NCBI GenBank assembly: GCA_910587105.1
Contig: CAJUMB010000057.1
Coordinates: 1 to 21,242, forward strand
DNA: 21,242 bases
Reading direction: 5' to 3'
Origin: an uncultured Lachnospiraceae bacterium
Lineage (GTDB): Bacteria > Bacillota > Clostridia > Lachnospirales > Lachnospiraceae
This document shows, in pieces, positions 1-8,695 of the stretch. Under the pieces are notes generated by a model that was not told where the DNA came from, ran no database searches, and saw only the letters and a list, made by a program, of their open reading frames with translations. The translations under genes were made by a program, and so were the position numbers. Position 1 is the stretch's first letter; each line of letters starts with the position of its first letter.

Positions 1-86
1 TTGTTGATCAGCTTGGTCACTACCTTGTTATTGTACAACGGATCTGCCAGCACGTCTCTCTTTTGAGTATGTCCTTTCCGTGGCAC
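1..86 (-). CDS. rpsG: 30S ribosomal protein S7, N-terminal fragment (runs off the window)
   Basis: Reading leftward from a GTG start at 84-86, the frame gives MPRKGHTQKRDVLADPLYNN and continues to the window edge, 28 codons in all. This is the conserved S7 N-terminus (PRKG...R.VLPDP.Y in relatives). S7 is a primary 16S rRNA-binding protein that nucleates assembly of the 30S head. The start is fixed by a strong Shine-Dalgarno AAGGAGGG at about 93-100, eight bases before the GTG. It follows rpsL, the normal str-operon order, after an unusually long gap of 193 bases. Only the first part of the protein is visible, but the family call is secure. Confidence 0.93.
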   Translation of the reverse strand, partial: MPRKGHTQKRDVLADPLYNNKVVTKLIN

Positions 87-116
87 GCTGCTTCCCTCCT
101 TAATCATGATCAGTGG

Positions 117-136
117 GACCTGCCAGAAGGCAGATC
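117..136 (-). promoter_or_regulatory. Small hairpin just upstream of the rpsG ribosome binding site
   Basis: In the minus-strand RNA, GATCTGCC and GGCAGGTC pair over 8 bp with one G-U pair around a 4-base TTCT loop, about 17 bases before the rpsG Shine-Dalgarno. It has no U-tract, so it is not a terminator. In enterobacteria the rpsL-rpsG spacer carries the S7 translational-feedback site. Whether this hairpin plays the same part is inference only. Nothing else clear was seen in the 193-base rpsL-rpsG gap. Confidence 0.4.
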
Positions 137-279
137 ACTTCGATTAAATCATAGGTACTCACACAAGAATCGTATGTTCGCACTGGTAAATCACTATATT
201 TAACCCGCAGCCAAGAGGGTATATGAAATAACCGTACAAAACTACTACACTGTGAAATAACGAATGATTATCTTTTTAC

Positions 280-693
280 TTATTTTTTCGGTCTTTTGGC
301 TCCATATTTGGAACGGGCCTGTTTTCTGTTAGCCACACCTGCCGTATCCAGTGTACCCCTGATAATATGATATCTGGTACCAGGAAGGTCTTTTACCCTT
401 CCTCCGCGGATCAGAACAACGCTGTGTTCCTGCAGGTTATGACCTTCTCCGGGAATGTAGCTGGTCACTTCAATTCCGTTGGAAAGACGAACCCTGGCGA
501 TCTTTCTAAGAGCAGAATTCGGCTTCTTCGGTGTAGCGGTCTTAACTGCTGTACACACACCCCTCTTCTGCGGAGAAGACAGATCCGTACTTTTCTTCTT
601 CAGAGAATTGAAATTCTTCTGCAGAGCTGGTGCTGTTGATTTCTTTACAGATGTCTTTCTTCCTTTTCTGACTAACTGATTAAATGTTGGCAT
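280..693 (-). CDS. rpsL: 30S ribosomal protein S12
   Basis: This 137-residue protein has the full S12 signature: MPTFNQLVRKGR at the N-terminus, SSPQKRGVC, TPKKPNSALRK, EGHNLQEHSVVLIRGGRVKD and a basic KYGAKRPKK tail. The extra residues around positions 26-40 are the insertion typical of Firmicutes S12 (the Bacillus protein is about 138 residues), absent from the E. coli protein. S12 sits at the 30S decoding centre. The two lysines at the classical streptomycin-resistance positions (in TPKKPN and GGRVKDLPG) are wild type, so no streptomycin resistance is predicted from this gene. The start is supported by GGAGGTG seven bases before the ATG. The gene has its own promoter (799-827) and leads into rpsG. 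Confidence 0.98.
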   Translation of the reverse strand: MPTFNQLVRKGRKTSVKKSTAPALQKNFNSLKKKSTDLSSPQKRGVCTAVKTATPKKPNSALRKIARVRLSNGIEVTSYIPGEGHNLQEHSVVLIRGGRVKDLPGTRYHIIRGTLDTAGVANRKQARSKYGAKRPKK

Positions 694-746
694 TCCATTT
701 CACCTCCCGATTATTTGTCTGCGGCTGCTATTCATATTTTAAGCGA

Positions 747-787
747 TGTAAATACCCCTGGCAGTAAACTCCGGGGGTATTTTTACA
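747..787 (-). promoter_or_regulatory. 5'-proximal stem-loop in the rpsL leader
   Basis: TGTAAATACCCC (747-758) pairs with GGGGTATTTTTACA (774-787), 12 bp with two bulged bases, around a 15-base loop. If transcription starts about 7 bases past the -10 box at 799-804, the stem begins within a few bases of the mRNA 5' end. In the transcribed (minus) direction it is followed by ACATCGC, not a U-tract, so a 5'-end stabiliser or regulatory hairpin is more likely than a terminator. In the plus direction the 3' arm carries five T's, so it might weakly stop antisense transcription. Confidence 0.6.
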
Positions 788-798
788 CGCTTCTCTGC

Positions 799-827
799 AT
801 TATAGCCTTTTCATTATGGTCTGTCAA
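799..827 (-). promoter_or_regulatory. Sigma-A promoter of rpsL-rpsG overlapping the rpoC stop codon
   Basis: On the minus strand TTGACA (822-827) and TATAAT (799-804) are separated by exactly 17 bases, a perfect match to the housekeeping consensus. The first T's of the -35 box and the following GA contain the rpoC TGA stop codon (824-826). The expected start is near 792, giving a leader of about 98 bases before rpsL. This implies that rpsL-rpsG can be expressed separately from rpoBC. Confidence 0.85.
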
Positions 828-3800
828 GGGGTAACTGCCGCTGTTTTTTCCAATTCTTCCTCTGCTTCCACAGTTTCGCCCAATTCATCCATTTCCTGCA
901 GTTCCTGTGTATCCACAGGCTCCTCCATTTCTTCTATATCTGACAAAAGAACAGGTTCTTCTGATTCCTCGTCAAAATCCGGATGCATTTCGCCATCCAG
1001 CGCCAGATCATCCACCGATTCCATATCCATATCGAAATCTTCATTGATTTCCAGCAGATCCTCTTCTTCCTTTTCCGAATCCAGCCGGATATCGCTGTAG
1101 CGCTTCATTCCGGTTCCTGTTGGAATGAGTTTTCCAAGGATTACATTTTCCTTCAGTCCGATCAGCGGGTCTACTTTTCCTTTAATGGCCGCTTCTGTTA
1201 AAACTTTCGTTGTCTCCTGGAAAGAAGCTGCTGACAGGAAGGAATTGGTTGCCAGCGATGCCTTTGTTATACCAAGCATTACCTGGCTTCCCTCTGCAGG
1301 TTCCATACCGTTTTCGATCATACGGTTATTTTCATCTTCATATTCCAGAATATCTACCAGAGTTCCAGGCAGGAAGTCTGTATCTCCGTTGTTTTCAATG
1401 CGGACTTTTTTCAGCATCTGCCGTACAATTACTTCCACATGCTTATCGTTAATTTCCACACCCTGAAGGCGGTATACACGCTGTACCTCCTGGATCATGT
1501 AATCCTGCACAGCACGGACTCCCTTTATCTTCAATATATCATGAGGGTTGACACTACCTTCTGTCAATTCGTCACCTGCAGCCAGGTCATCTCCATCCAT
1601 AATCTTGATTCTAGACCCATAAGGAATCAAATACGTTTTGGAATCCCCTGTCTCATTGTTGGTAACTGTAATCTCACGTTTCTTCTTCGTGTCACTGATG
1701 GAAGCTGTTCCTGCAATCTCTGTGATAATGGCAAGACCTTTCGGCTTCCTGGCCTCGAATAACTCCTCCACACGGGGAAGACCCTGTGTAATATCTCCAC
1801 CTGCCACACCACCGGTATGGAAGGTACGCATGGTAAGCTGAGTACCCGGCTCTCCAATGGACTGCGCAGCAATGATTCCCACTGATTCACCCACCTGTAC
1901 TGGTTCTCCGGTGGCCATATTGGCCCCATAGCATTTTGCACAGATACCCACATGGCATCTGCAGGTAAGAATCGTACGAATCTTTACCTGGTCCAGAGAT
2001 TCTCCCTTGTCGTTGACGCCCTGGCTCATTATTCTGGCGGCCCGTCCCGGCGTAATCATATGATTTGCCTTTACCAGAACATTTCCGTCTTTATCACAAA
2101 TGGTCTCACAGGCAACCCTTCCGGTGATTCTCTCCTGAAGGCTTTCGATCTCTTCCCGTCCATCCATGAAATCTTTCACGTACATACCCGGAATCATGTC
2201 TTTTCCTTCACAGCAGTCCACTTCCCGTACAATCAATTCCTGAGACACATCCACCAGACGCCTGGTCAGGTAACCGGAATCCGCTGTACGAAGAGCGGTA
2301 TCTGAAAGTCCTTTTCTGGCGCCGTGGGCAGACATGAAATATTCCAAAACGTCCAGCCCTTCACGGAAGTTTGATTTAATAGGAAGTTCAATGGTATGTC
2401 CTGTGGTATCTGCCATCAGACCGCGCATACCTGCCAGCTGTTTGATCTGCTTATCAGAACCACGGGCACCGGAATCGGCCATCATATAAATATTATTGTA
2501 TTTATCCAGTCCGCTGAGCAGTGCATGTGTCAAAGTATCATCAGTCTTTTTCCATGTCTCCACCACTTCTTTATAGCGCTCTTCTTCTGTGATCAGACCA
2601 CGTTTGTAGTTCTTTGTGATCAGATCCACTGTATCCTGTGCTTTTTGGATCAATTCCGGTTTTTCCGGAGGCACAGTCATGTCGGAAATGGATACGGTCA
2701 TAGCCGCGCGGGTGGAGTATTTATATCCCATGGACTTAATATCATCCAGTACTTCCGCTGTCTTAGTGGCTCCATGGGTATTGATTACCTTTTCCAAAAT
2801 CTGTTTCAGACTTTTCTTTCCCACGTGGAAATCTACTTCCAGAAGCAGTTCGTTTTCCGGAATGCTCCTGTCCACAAAGCCGAGGTCCTGGGGCAGAATC
2901 TCGTTAAATAAAAATCTTCCCAGCGTAGATGACACATTTCCCTGGATCTTAGTCCCATCCGGCCTTACCTTCTGACAGCGCACGTTAATCTTTGTCTGAA
3001 GGGTGATGATTCCGTTTTCATAAGCCAGAATGGCCTCGTTTACATTGCGGAACCACTTTCCCTCCCCTGGATTTCCCGGGCGCTCCTGGGTCAGATAGTA
3101 AATCCCCAGCACCATATCCTGAGACGGAACGGCCACCGGCCCTCCATCTGACGGTTTCAACAAGTTGTTAGGTGACAATAACAGGAAACGGCATTCTGCC
3201 TGGGCCTCCACAGACAAAGGCAGATGGACAGCCATCTGGTCCCCGTCAAAGTCTGCATTGAAGGCTGTACATACCAGGGGATGGAGTTTAATGGCTTTTC
3301 CTTCCACAAGGGTGGGCTCAAATGCCTGGATGCCAAGCCTGTGCAGAGTGGGAGCACGGTTCAGCATAACCGGATGTTCCTTGATAACTTCCTCAAGAAT
3401 ATCCCAGACTTCCGGCTGCAGCTTTTCCACCATCTTCTTGGCATTCTTAATATTGTGAGAGGTTCCGTTAGCCACCAGCTCTTTCATTACGAAAGGTTTA
3501 AACAGCTCTATGGCCATCTCTTTAGGCAGACCGCACTGATAAATCTTCAGTTCCGGACCTACCACAATAACGGAACGGCCAGAATAATCCACACGTTTTC
3601 CCAGAAGATTCTGACGGAAACGGCCGGACTTTCCTTTCAGCATGTCAGAAAGAGATTTCAACGCCCGGTTTCCAGGGCCTGTAACAGGACGGCCCCGGCG
3701 TCCATTATCAATCAAAGCATCCACTGCTTCCTGGAGCATACGTTTCTCATTCCGGACAATGATATCCGGTGCGCCCAGTTCCAGAAGACGTTTCAGACGA

Positions 3801-4624
3801 TTGTTCCGGTTGATAATTCTCCGGTACAAATCGTTCAGGTCCGATGTGGCAAAACGGCCTCCGTCCAGCTGGACCATGGGGCGCAGATCCGGCGGAATTA
3901 CCGGAATCACAGACATAATCATCCATTCCGGCCGGTTGCCGGAACCTCTGAAAGATTCCACAACTTCCAGTCTTTTGATAATTCTGGCCCTTTTTTGTCC
4001 TGTAGACTCTTTCAAACCTCTGCGCAGTTCGTCGGTTTCTTTTTCCAGATCAATACTTTTTAAAAGTTCTTCCACTGCCTCAGCGCCCATGCCTACCCGG
4101 AAGTCATATCCATATGCGTCTCTGGCATCCTGGTATTCTTTCTCAGTAAGCACCTGCTTATACTGCAGACCCGAATCAGCCGGGTCCAATACAATATAAT
4201 TGGCAAAATAAAGCACTTTTTCCAATGTCCGGGGGCTCAAATCAAGCACCAGCCCCATCCGGGAAGGTATCCCTTTAAAATACCAGATATGCGATACCGG
4301 GGCCGCCAGCTCAATATGCCCCATCCGTTCACGCCGGACTGTAGACTTTGTGACCTCCACCCCACAGCGGTCACAGACTACCCCTTTATAACGGATTTTT
4401 TTATATTTTCCGCAATGACATTCCCAGTCTTTGCTGGGACCAAATATTTTTTCACAGAAAAGTCCGTCTTTTTCCGGCTTCAGTGTTCTATAATTGATGG
4501 TTTCCGGCTTTAACACTTCACCTCTGGACCATTCTCTGATTTTATCAGGCGATGCCAGTCCAATCTTAATCGCATCAAAAGTCATCGGCTGATACGTTTC
4601 CTGTTTATTTGTTGTCTCTGCCAT
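824..4624 (-). CDS. rpoC: DNA-directed RNA polymerase subunit beta'
   Basis: The protein has 1266 residues from the ATG at 4622-4624. Visible hallmarks are the N-terminal zinc ribbon (CHC at 69-71 and CDRC at 84-87), the catalytic NADFDGDQ motif near 456-463 that binds the active-site Mg2+, the bridge-helix region SAHGARKGLSDTALRTADSG, and a second cysteine cluster CRCHVGICAKC. With beta it forms the catalytic cleft. The start is placed at 4624 because AAGGGG lies nine bases upstream. An in-frame ATG at 4651 has no binding site and overlaps the end of rpoB. The C-terminus carries an 84-residue tail with 37 Asp/Glu, so the protein is longer than the roughly 1200-residue Bacillus protein. It lies 16 bases behind rpoB and is cotranscribed with it. 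Confidence 0.98.
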   Translation of the reverse strand: MAETTNKQETYQPMTFDAIKIGLASPDKIREWSRGEVLKPETINYRTLKPEKDGLFCEKIFGPSKDWECHCGKYKKIRYKGVVCDRCGVEVTKSTVRRERMGHIELAAPVSHIWYFKGIPSRMGLVLDLSPRTLEKVLYFANYIVLDPADSGLQYKQVLTEKEYQDARDAYGYDFRVGMGAEAVEELLKSIDLEKETDELRRGLKESTGQKRARIIKRLEVVESFRGSGNRPEWMIMSVIPVIPPDLRPMVQLDGGRFATSDLNDLYRRIINRNNRLKRLLELGAPDIIVRNEKRMLQEAVDALIDNGRRGRPVTGPGNRALKSLSDMLKGKSGRFRQNLLGKRVDYSGRSVIVVGPELKIYQCGLPKEMAIELFKPFVMKELVANGTSHNIKNAKKMVEKLQPEVWDILEEVIKEHPVMLNRAPTLHRLGIQAFEPTLVEGKAIKLHPLVCTAFNADFDGDQMAVHLPLSVEAQAECRFLLLSPNNLLKPSDGGPVAVPSQDMVLGIYYLTQERPGNPGEGKWFRNVNEAILAYENGIITLQTKINVRCQKVRPDGTKIQGNVSSTLGRFLFNEILPQDLGFVDRSIPENELLLEVDFHVGKKSLKQILEKVINTHGATKTAEVLDDIKSMGYKYSTRAAMTVSISDMTVPPEKPELIQKAQDTVDLITKNYKRGLITEEERYKEVVETWKKTDDTLTHALLSGLDKYNNIYMMADSGARGSDKQIKQLAGMRGLMADTTGHTIELPIKSNFREGLDVLEYFMSAHGARKGLSDTALRTADSGYLTRRLVDVSQELIVREVDCCEGKDMIPGMYVKDFMDGREEIESLQERITGRVACETICDKDGNVLVKANHMITPGRAARIMSQGVNDKGESLDQVKIRTILTCRCHVGICAKCYGANMATGEPVQVGESVGIIAAQSIGEPGTQLTMRTFHTGGVAGGDITQGLPRVEELFEARKPKGLAIITEIAGTASISDTKKKREITVTNNETGDSKTYLIPYGSRIKIMDGDDLAAGDELTEGSVNPHDILKIKGVRAVQDYMIQEVQRVYRLQGVEINDKHVEVIVRQMLKKVRIENNGDTDFLPGTLVDILEYEDENNRMIENGMEPAEGSQVMLGITKASLATNSFLSAASFQETTKVLTEAAIKGKVDPLIGLKENVILGKLIPTGTGMKRYSDIRLDSEKEEEDLLEINEDFDMDMESVDDLALDGEMHPDFDEESEEPVLLSDIEEMEEPVDTQELQEMDELGETVEAEEELEKTAAVTP

Positions 4625-4640
4625 CCAAATATACCCCTTC

Positions 4641-7600
4641 CTACTCTTCATCCAGAGTTATCTGCATACCTTCCATATCCTCTGCCAGCTCCTGATTGGG
4701 ATCTCCAAGGTCCTCCGTGTCCTCACCTTCCTCTTCATCTTCCGTTTCCACATTTACCAGTTCCCCATTGGCAAATTCCTGCCGGGTATAGCCCATTCTG
4801 TCATAGGATTCTTCTGTATCTCTTCTCCGGTCCCCTTCAATGATGGAGTGAAGATCAGTTTCCCCATAATCTATTGTCTCCATGATTTCCACTTCTGTAT
4901 TATCATCTTTAAGTACTTTCACATCCAGCCCCAGAGACTGCAGTTCCTTCAAAAGCACTTTAAAGGATTCCGGAATTCCCGGTTCTGGTATATTATCGCC
5001 TTTAATAATGGCCTCATAAGTTTTCACACGGCCTACCACATCATCAGATTTTACAGTAAGGATTTCCTGCAGAGTATAAGAGGCTCCATAAGCTTCCAGC
5101 GCCCATACTTCCATCTCTCCAAATCTCTGGCCGCCGAACTGTGCTTTTCCACCCAGAGGCTGCTGGGTAACCAGAGAATATGGTCCCGTGGAACGGGCAT
5201 GGATTTTATCATCTACCAAATGATGAAGTTTCAGATAATGCATGTGGCCGATGGTAACCGGACTGTCAAAATATTCTCCTGTACGCCCGTCACGAAGCCG
5301 TACTTTTCCATCTCTGGACAGGGGAACCCCCTTCCAGAGTTTCCGGTGCTCCTTATTTTTATCCAGATATTCCATCACATCCGGTGCCAGCACATCATCA
5401 TACTTTTCACGAAAATCTTCAAATTCTTCTATATTTACATAATCATTTGCCAGCTCCAGGGCATCCATAATATCATCCTCATTTGCCCCGTCAAATACAG
5501 GAGTGGCAATATTAAAGCCCAATGCTTTTGCAGCCAGAGACAGATGAATCTCCAACACCTGGCCGATATTCATTCGGGAAGGCACACCCAGAGGATTCAA
5601 CACAATATCCAGAGGACGGCCATTGGGGAGAAACGGCATATCTTCTACTGGCAGCACACGGGAAACCACACCCTTATTGCCGTGCCGGCCGGCCATTTTA
5701 TCCCCCACCGATATTTTTCTTTTCTGGGCAATATAAATTCTCACAGACTGGTTCACACCTGGAGACAATTCATCTCCGTTTTCACGGGTGAATACTTTTG
5801 CATCCACCACAATCCCGTATTCACCATGGGGCACCTTCAGTGAAGTATCCCTGACTTCACGGGCCTTTTCACCAAAAATAGCCCTCAAAAGCCGTTCTTC
5901 CGCTGTCAGTTCTGTTTCCCCTTTTGGTGTCACTTTTCCCACAAGGATGTCCCCTGCACGCACTTCCGCACCGATACGGATAATCCCCCGTTCATCCAGG
6001 TCTTTTAAAGCATCGTCGCCCACTCCGGGCACATCGCGGGTGATCTCTTCCGGCCCCAGTTTTGTATCTCTGGATTCTGCCTCATATTCTTCGATATGCA
6101 CAGAAGTATACACATCCTCCTGGACCAGACGCTCGCTCAGCAGTACGGCATCCTCGTAATTGTAACCCTCCCAGGTCATAAATCCGATGAGAGGATTCTT
6201 GCCCAAAGCCAGTTCCCCATTGGATGTGGACGGACCGTCGGCAATCACCTGTCCTTCTTCCACACGCTCTCCCTGGAAAACAATGGGTTTCTGGTTATAG
6301 CAGTTACTCTGGTTGCTCCTCATAAATTTCGTAAGCCGGTATTCATCCCTGCTTCCGTCGTCGTTGGCCACCACAATCTGCTTGGAAGTAGACCGCTCCA
6401 CAACACCGGATTTGCGCGCTACCATGCACACACCAGAGTCCACGGCTACTTTCGTCTCCATACCGGTTCCCACAACAGGGGCCTCAGTGATCAAAAGAGG
6501 CACTGCCTGACGCTGCATGTTGGAACCCATCAGAGCACGGTTGGCATCGTCGTTCTGCAGAAACGGAATCAATGCCGTGGCCACAGAAAACACCATCTTC
6601 GGAGACACATCCATATAGTCAAACATATGTTTTTCGTATTCCTGTGTCTCATCTTTATAACGTCCTGACACATTTTTACGGATGAAATAACCATTTTCAT
6701 CCAGAGCCTCATTGGCCTGTGCCACGTGATAATTATCTTCTTCGTCCGCTGTCATATAGACAACTTCTTCAGTAACTCTCGGGTTCTTCGGGTCGCTTTT
6801 ATCTATTTTCCGATAAGGAGCCTCCACAAATCCATATTCATTGATACGGGCATAAGACGCCAGAGAGTTAATCAGACCAATGTTGGGACCTTCCGGCGTC
6901 TCTATGGGGCACATTCTTCCATAATGAGAATAATGCACATCACGTACCTCGAATCCTGCCCGGTCTCTGGACAGACCACCAGGGCCGAGGGCAGACAGAC
7001 GCCGCTTATGGGTCAGCTCTCCCAGAGGATTGTTCTGGTCCATAAACTGGGACAGCTGGGAAGACCCGAAGAACTCTTTCACCGCCGCTGTCACCGGCTT
7101 AATGTTAATCAGCGACTGGGGAGAAATTCCCTCAATATCCTGGGTTGTCATTCTCTCCCTCACCACTCTCTCCAGTCTGGAGAGACCGATGCGGTACTGG
7201 TTCTGCAGCAATTCCCCAACGGAACGAATACGGCGGTTGCCCAGGTGGTCAATGTCGTCGTCATTTCCCATGCCGTATTCCAAATGCATATTATAATTGA
7301 TAGAAGCCAGAATATCTTCCTTTGTTATATGTTTGGGAATCAGGTCGTGAATATCCCTCTTGATGGCAGCCTTAATTTCTTCCAGGTCTTCATTCTCCTC
7401 AAGAATCTGCATCAGGCAGGGATAATACACCATCTCCTTCACGCCCACTTCCGCAGGGTCCACATCCACAAAGCTGGTGATATCCACCATCATATTTGAC
7501 AGAACTTTTACCCTGCGCTCGTCTGCCTGAACCCACACATAGGGAATGGCAGCATTTTGTATCCTGCCGGCCAGCTCCCGGTCTGCAATTGTACCCGCCT

Positions 7601-8525
7601 CTGCCAGAATCTCTCCTGTGGAGGTATCCACCACATCTTCTGCCAGTGCAAAGCCCACAATCCGGTTCTTCATGGACAGCTTCTTATTAAATTTATATCT
7701 TCCTACTTTCGCCAGATCATATCTTCTCGGGTCGAAAAACATGGACATGATCAGACTCTCGGCACTTTCCACTGCCAGAGGCTCACCGGGACGGATCTTC
7801 TTGTACAATTCCAGAAGACCTTCCTGATAACTCTCAGCTGTATCCTTTTCAAAACTTGCCAGAATCTTTGGCTCCTCGCCGAACAGCTGTACAATTTCTT
7901 CATTGGTGCCGATTCCCAGAGCACGGATCAATACTGTGATCGGCACTTTTCTGGTTCTGTCCACACGGACATAGAACACGTCATTGGAATCTGTTTCATA
8001 CTCCAGCCATGCTCCTCTGTTGGGTATCACTGTTGCTGAATACAGCGTTTTACCCACTTTATCATGGGCTATGGAGTAATAGATACCAGGCGAACGCACC
8101 AGCTGGCTTACGATGACACGCTCCGCACCATTTATTACAAAGGTCCCGGTAGCCGTCATCAGAGGCAGATCTCCCATGAAAATCTCATGTTCATTGATTT
8201 CGTCGTTTTCCCTGTTGATCAGACGAACACGCACTTTAAGAGGGGCTGCGTACGTTACATCCCGTTCTTTACATTCTTCAATGGAATATTTTACGTCCTT
8301 TTCACATAAAGTAAAGTCTATAAACTCCAGGCTTAACTTTCCGCCGTAATCCGCAATCGGAGAAATATCATTAAATACCTCCTTAAGACCTTCATTTAGA
8401 AACCATTGGTAAGAATCTTTCTGTACTTCTATCAAGTTCGGCATTTCCAGAACTTCATTTTGTCTCTGGTAACTCATCCGCATACTTTTTCCAGTAACTA
8501 CAGAACGTATTCTGTTTTTTTCCAT
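4641..8525 (-). CDS. rpoB: DNA-directed RNA polymerase subunit beta
   Basis: The protein has 1294 residues and strong similarity throughout to bacterial beta subunits. The rifampicin pocket reads QLSQFMDQNNPLGELTHKRR then LSALGPGG. D496, H506 and S511, the equivalents of E. coli D516, H526 and S531, are wild type, so rifampicin susceptibility is predicted at this target. CPIETPEGPNIGLI and the active-site GDKMAGRHGNKGV motif are intact. The last 40 residues are strongly acidic. The ATG at 8525 is preceded by AGGGGTG at good spacing. The gene has its own promoter and a leader of about 100 bases. Its upstream neighbour is a GIY-YIG gene, not rplL, which breaks the usual rplJL-rpoBC linkage. Confidence 0.98.
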   Translation of the reverse strand: MEKNRIRSVVTGKSMRMSYQRQNEVLEMPNLIEVQKDSYQWFLNEGLKEVFNDISPIADYGGKLSLEFIDFTLCEKDVKYSIEECKERDVTYAAPLKVRVRLINRENDEINEHEIFMGDLPLMTATGTFVINGAERVIVSQLVRSPGIYYSIAHDKVGKTLYSATVIPNRGAWLEYETDSNDVFYVRVDRTRKVPITVLIRALGIGTNEEIVQLFGEEPKILASFEKDTAESYQEGLLELYKKIRPGEPLAVESAESLIMSMFFDPRRYDLAKVGRYKFNKKLSMKNRIVGFALAEDVVDTSTGEILAEAGTIADRELAGRIQNAAIPYVWVQADERRVKVLSNMMVDITSFVDVDPAEVGVKEMVYYPCLMQILEENEDLEEIKAAIKRDIHDLIPKHITKEDILASINYNMHLEYGMGNDDDIDHLGNRRIRSVGELLQNQYRIGLSRLERVVRERMTTQDIEGISPQSLINIKPVTAAVKEFFGSSQLSQFMDQNNPLGELTHKRRLSALGPGGLSRDRAGFEVRDVHYSHYGRMCPIETPEGPNIGLINSLASYARINEYGFVEAPYRKIDKSDPKNPRVTEEVVYMTADEEDNYHVAQANEALDENGYFIRKNVSGRYKDETQEYEKHMFDYMDVSPKMVFSVATALIPFLQNDDANRALMGSNMQRQAVPLLITEAPVVGTGMETKVAVDSGVCMVARKSGVVERSTSKQIVVANDDGSRDEYRLTKFMRSNQSNCYNQKPIVFQGERVEEGQVIADGPSTSNGELALGKNPLIGFMTWEGYNYEDAVLLSERLVQEDVYTSVHIEEYEAESRDTKLGPEEITRDVPGVGDDALKDLDERGIIRIGAEVRAGDILVGKVTPKGETELTAEERLLRAIFGEKAREVRDTSLKVPHGEYGIVVDAKVFTRENGDELSPGVNQSVRIYIAQKRKISVGDKMAGRHGNKGVVSRVLPVEDMPFLPNGRPLDIVLNPLGVPSRMNIGQVLEIHLSLAAKALGFNIATPVFDGANEDDIMDALELANDYVNIEEFEDFREKYDDVLAPDVMEYLDKNKEHRKLWKGVPLSRDGKVRLRDGRTGEYFDSPVTIGHMHYLKLHHLVDDKIHARSTGPYSLVTQQPLGGKAQFGGQRFGEMEVWALEAYGASYTLQEILTVKSDDVVGRVKTYEAIIKGDNIPEPGIPESFKVLLKELQSLGLDVKVLKDDNTEVEIMETIDYGETDLHSIIEGDRRRDTEESYDRMGYTRQEFANGELVNVETEDEEEGEDTEDLGDPNQELAEDMEGMQITLDEE

Positions 8526-8566
8526 TTACGTTTCACCCCTGTTTTCTTAAAATTTTTTTGCGCGCC

Positions 8567-8604
8567 GCCTACTGAATCAAGCAAATCATTTAGTAAAAGT
8601 AGGC
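8567..8604 (-). promoter_or_regulatory. Stem-loop in the rpoB leader
   Basis: GCCTACT (8567-8573) and AGTAGGC (8598-8604) form a perfect 7-bp inverted repeat around a 24-base loop, inside the transcribed leader between the rpoB promoter and its ribosome binding site. In the RNA direction it is followed by GGCGCGC and an A-rich run, so it is not a terminator. A role in rpoBC expression is possible but unproven. Confidence 0.4.
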
Positions 8605-8631
8605 ATATCTTTCCACAATAGTGTATTTTTA

Positions 8632-8661
8632 AATATATCACAGAGAAAGTCAATGTGTCAA
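8632..8661 (-). promoter_or_regulatory. Sigma-A promoter of rpoBC
   Basis: On the minus strand a perfect TTGACA (8656-8661) is followed after 18 bases by TATATT (8632-8637). The predicted start gives a leader of about 100 bases to the rpoB ATG. It lies just past the stop codon of the GIY-YIG gene, which makes rpoB the first gene of its own transcription unit. Confidence 0.7.
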
Positions 8662-8695
8662 TCGTAATCTGAATTATTTTACAAGTTTTTCATAT

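Noticed and set aside
747..787. rpoC-rpsL hairpin as a rho-independent terminator
   Set aside because: In the minus direction no U-tract follows the stem, and the hairpin lies just after a strong promoter, so it is better read as part of the rpsL leader.
4625..4651. Upstream ATG for rpoC at 4651
   Set aside because: It has no Shine-Dalgarno and overlaps the end of rpoB; the ATG at 4624 has AAGGGG at correct spacing and matches the usual beta' start.
3224..5843. Long plus-strand reading frames opposite rpoC and rpoB (for example 3224-4063 and 4848-5843)
   Set aside because: They are antisense to highly conserved polymerase genes, show no recognisable motifs and have no ribosome binding sites, so they are shadows of the real genes.
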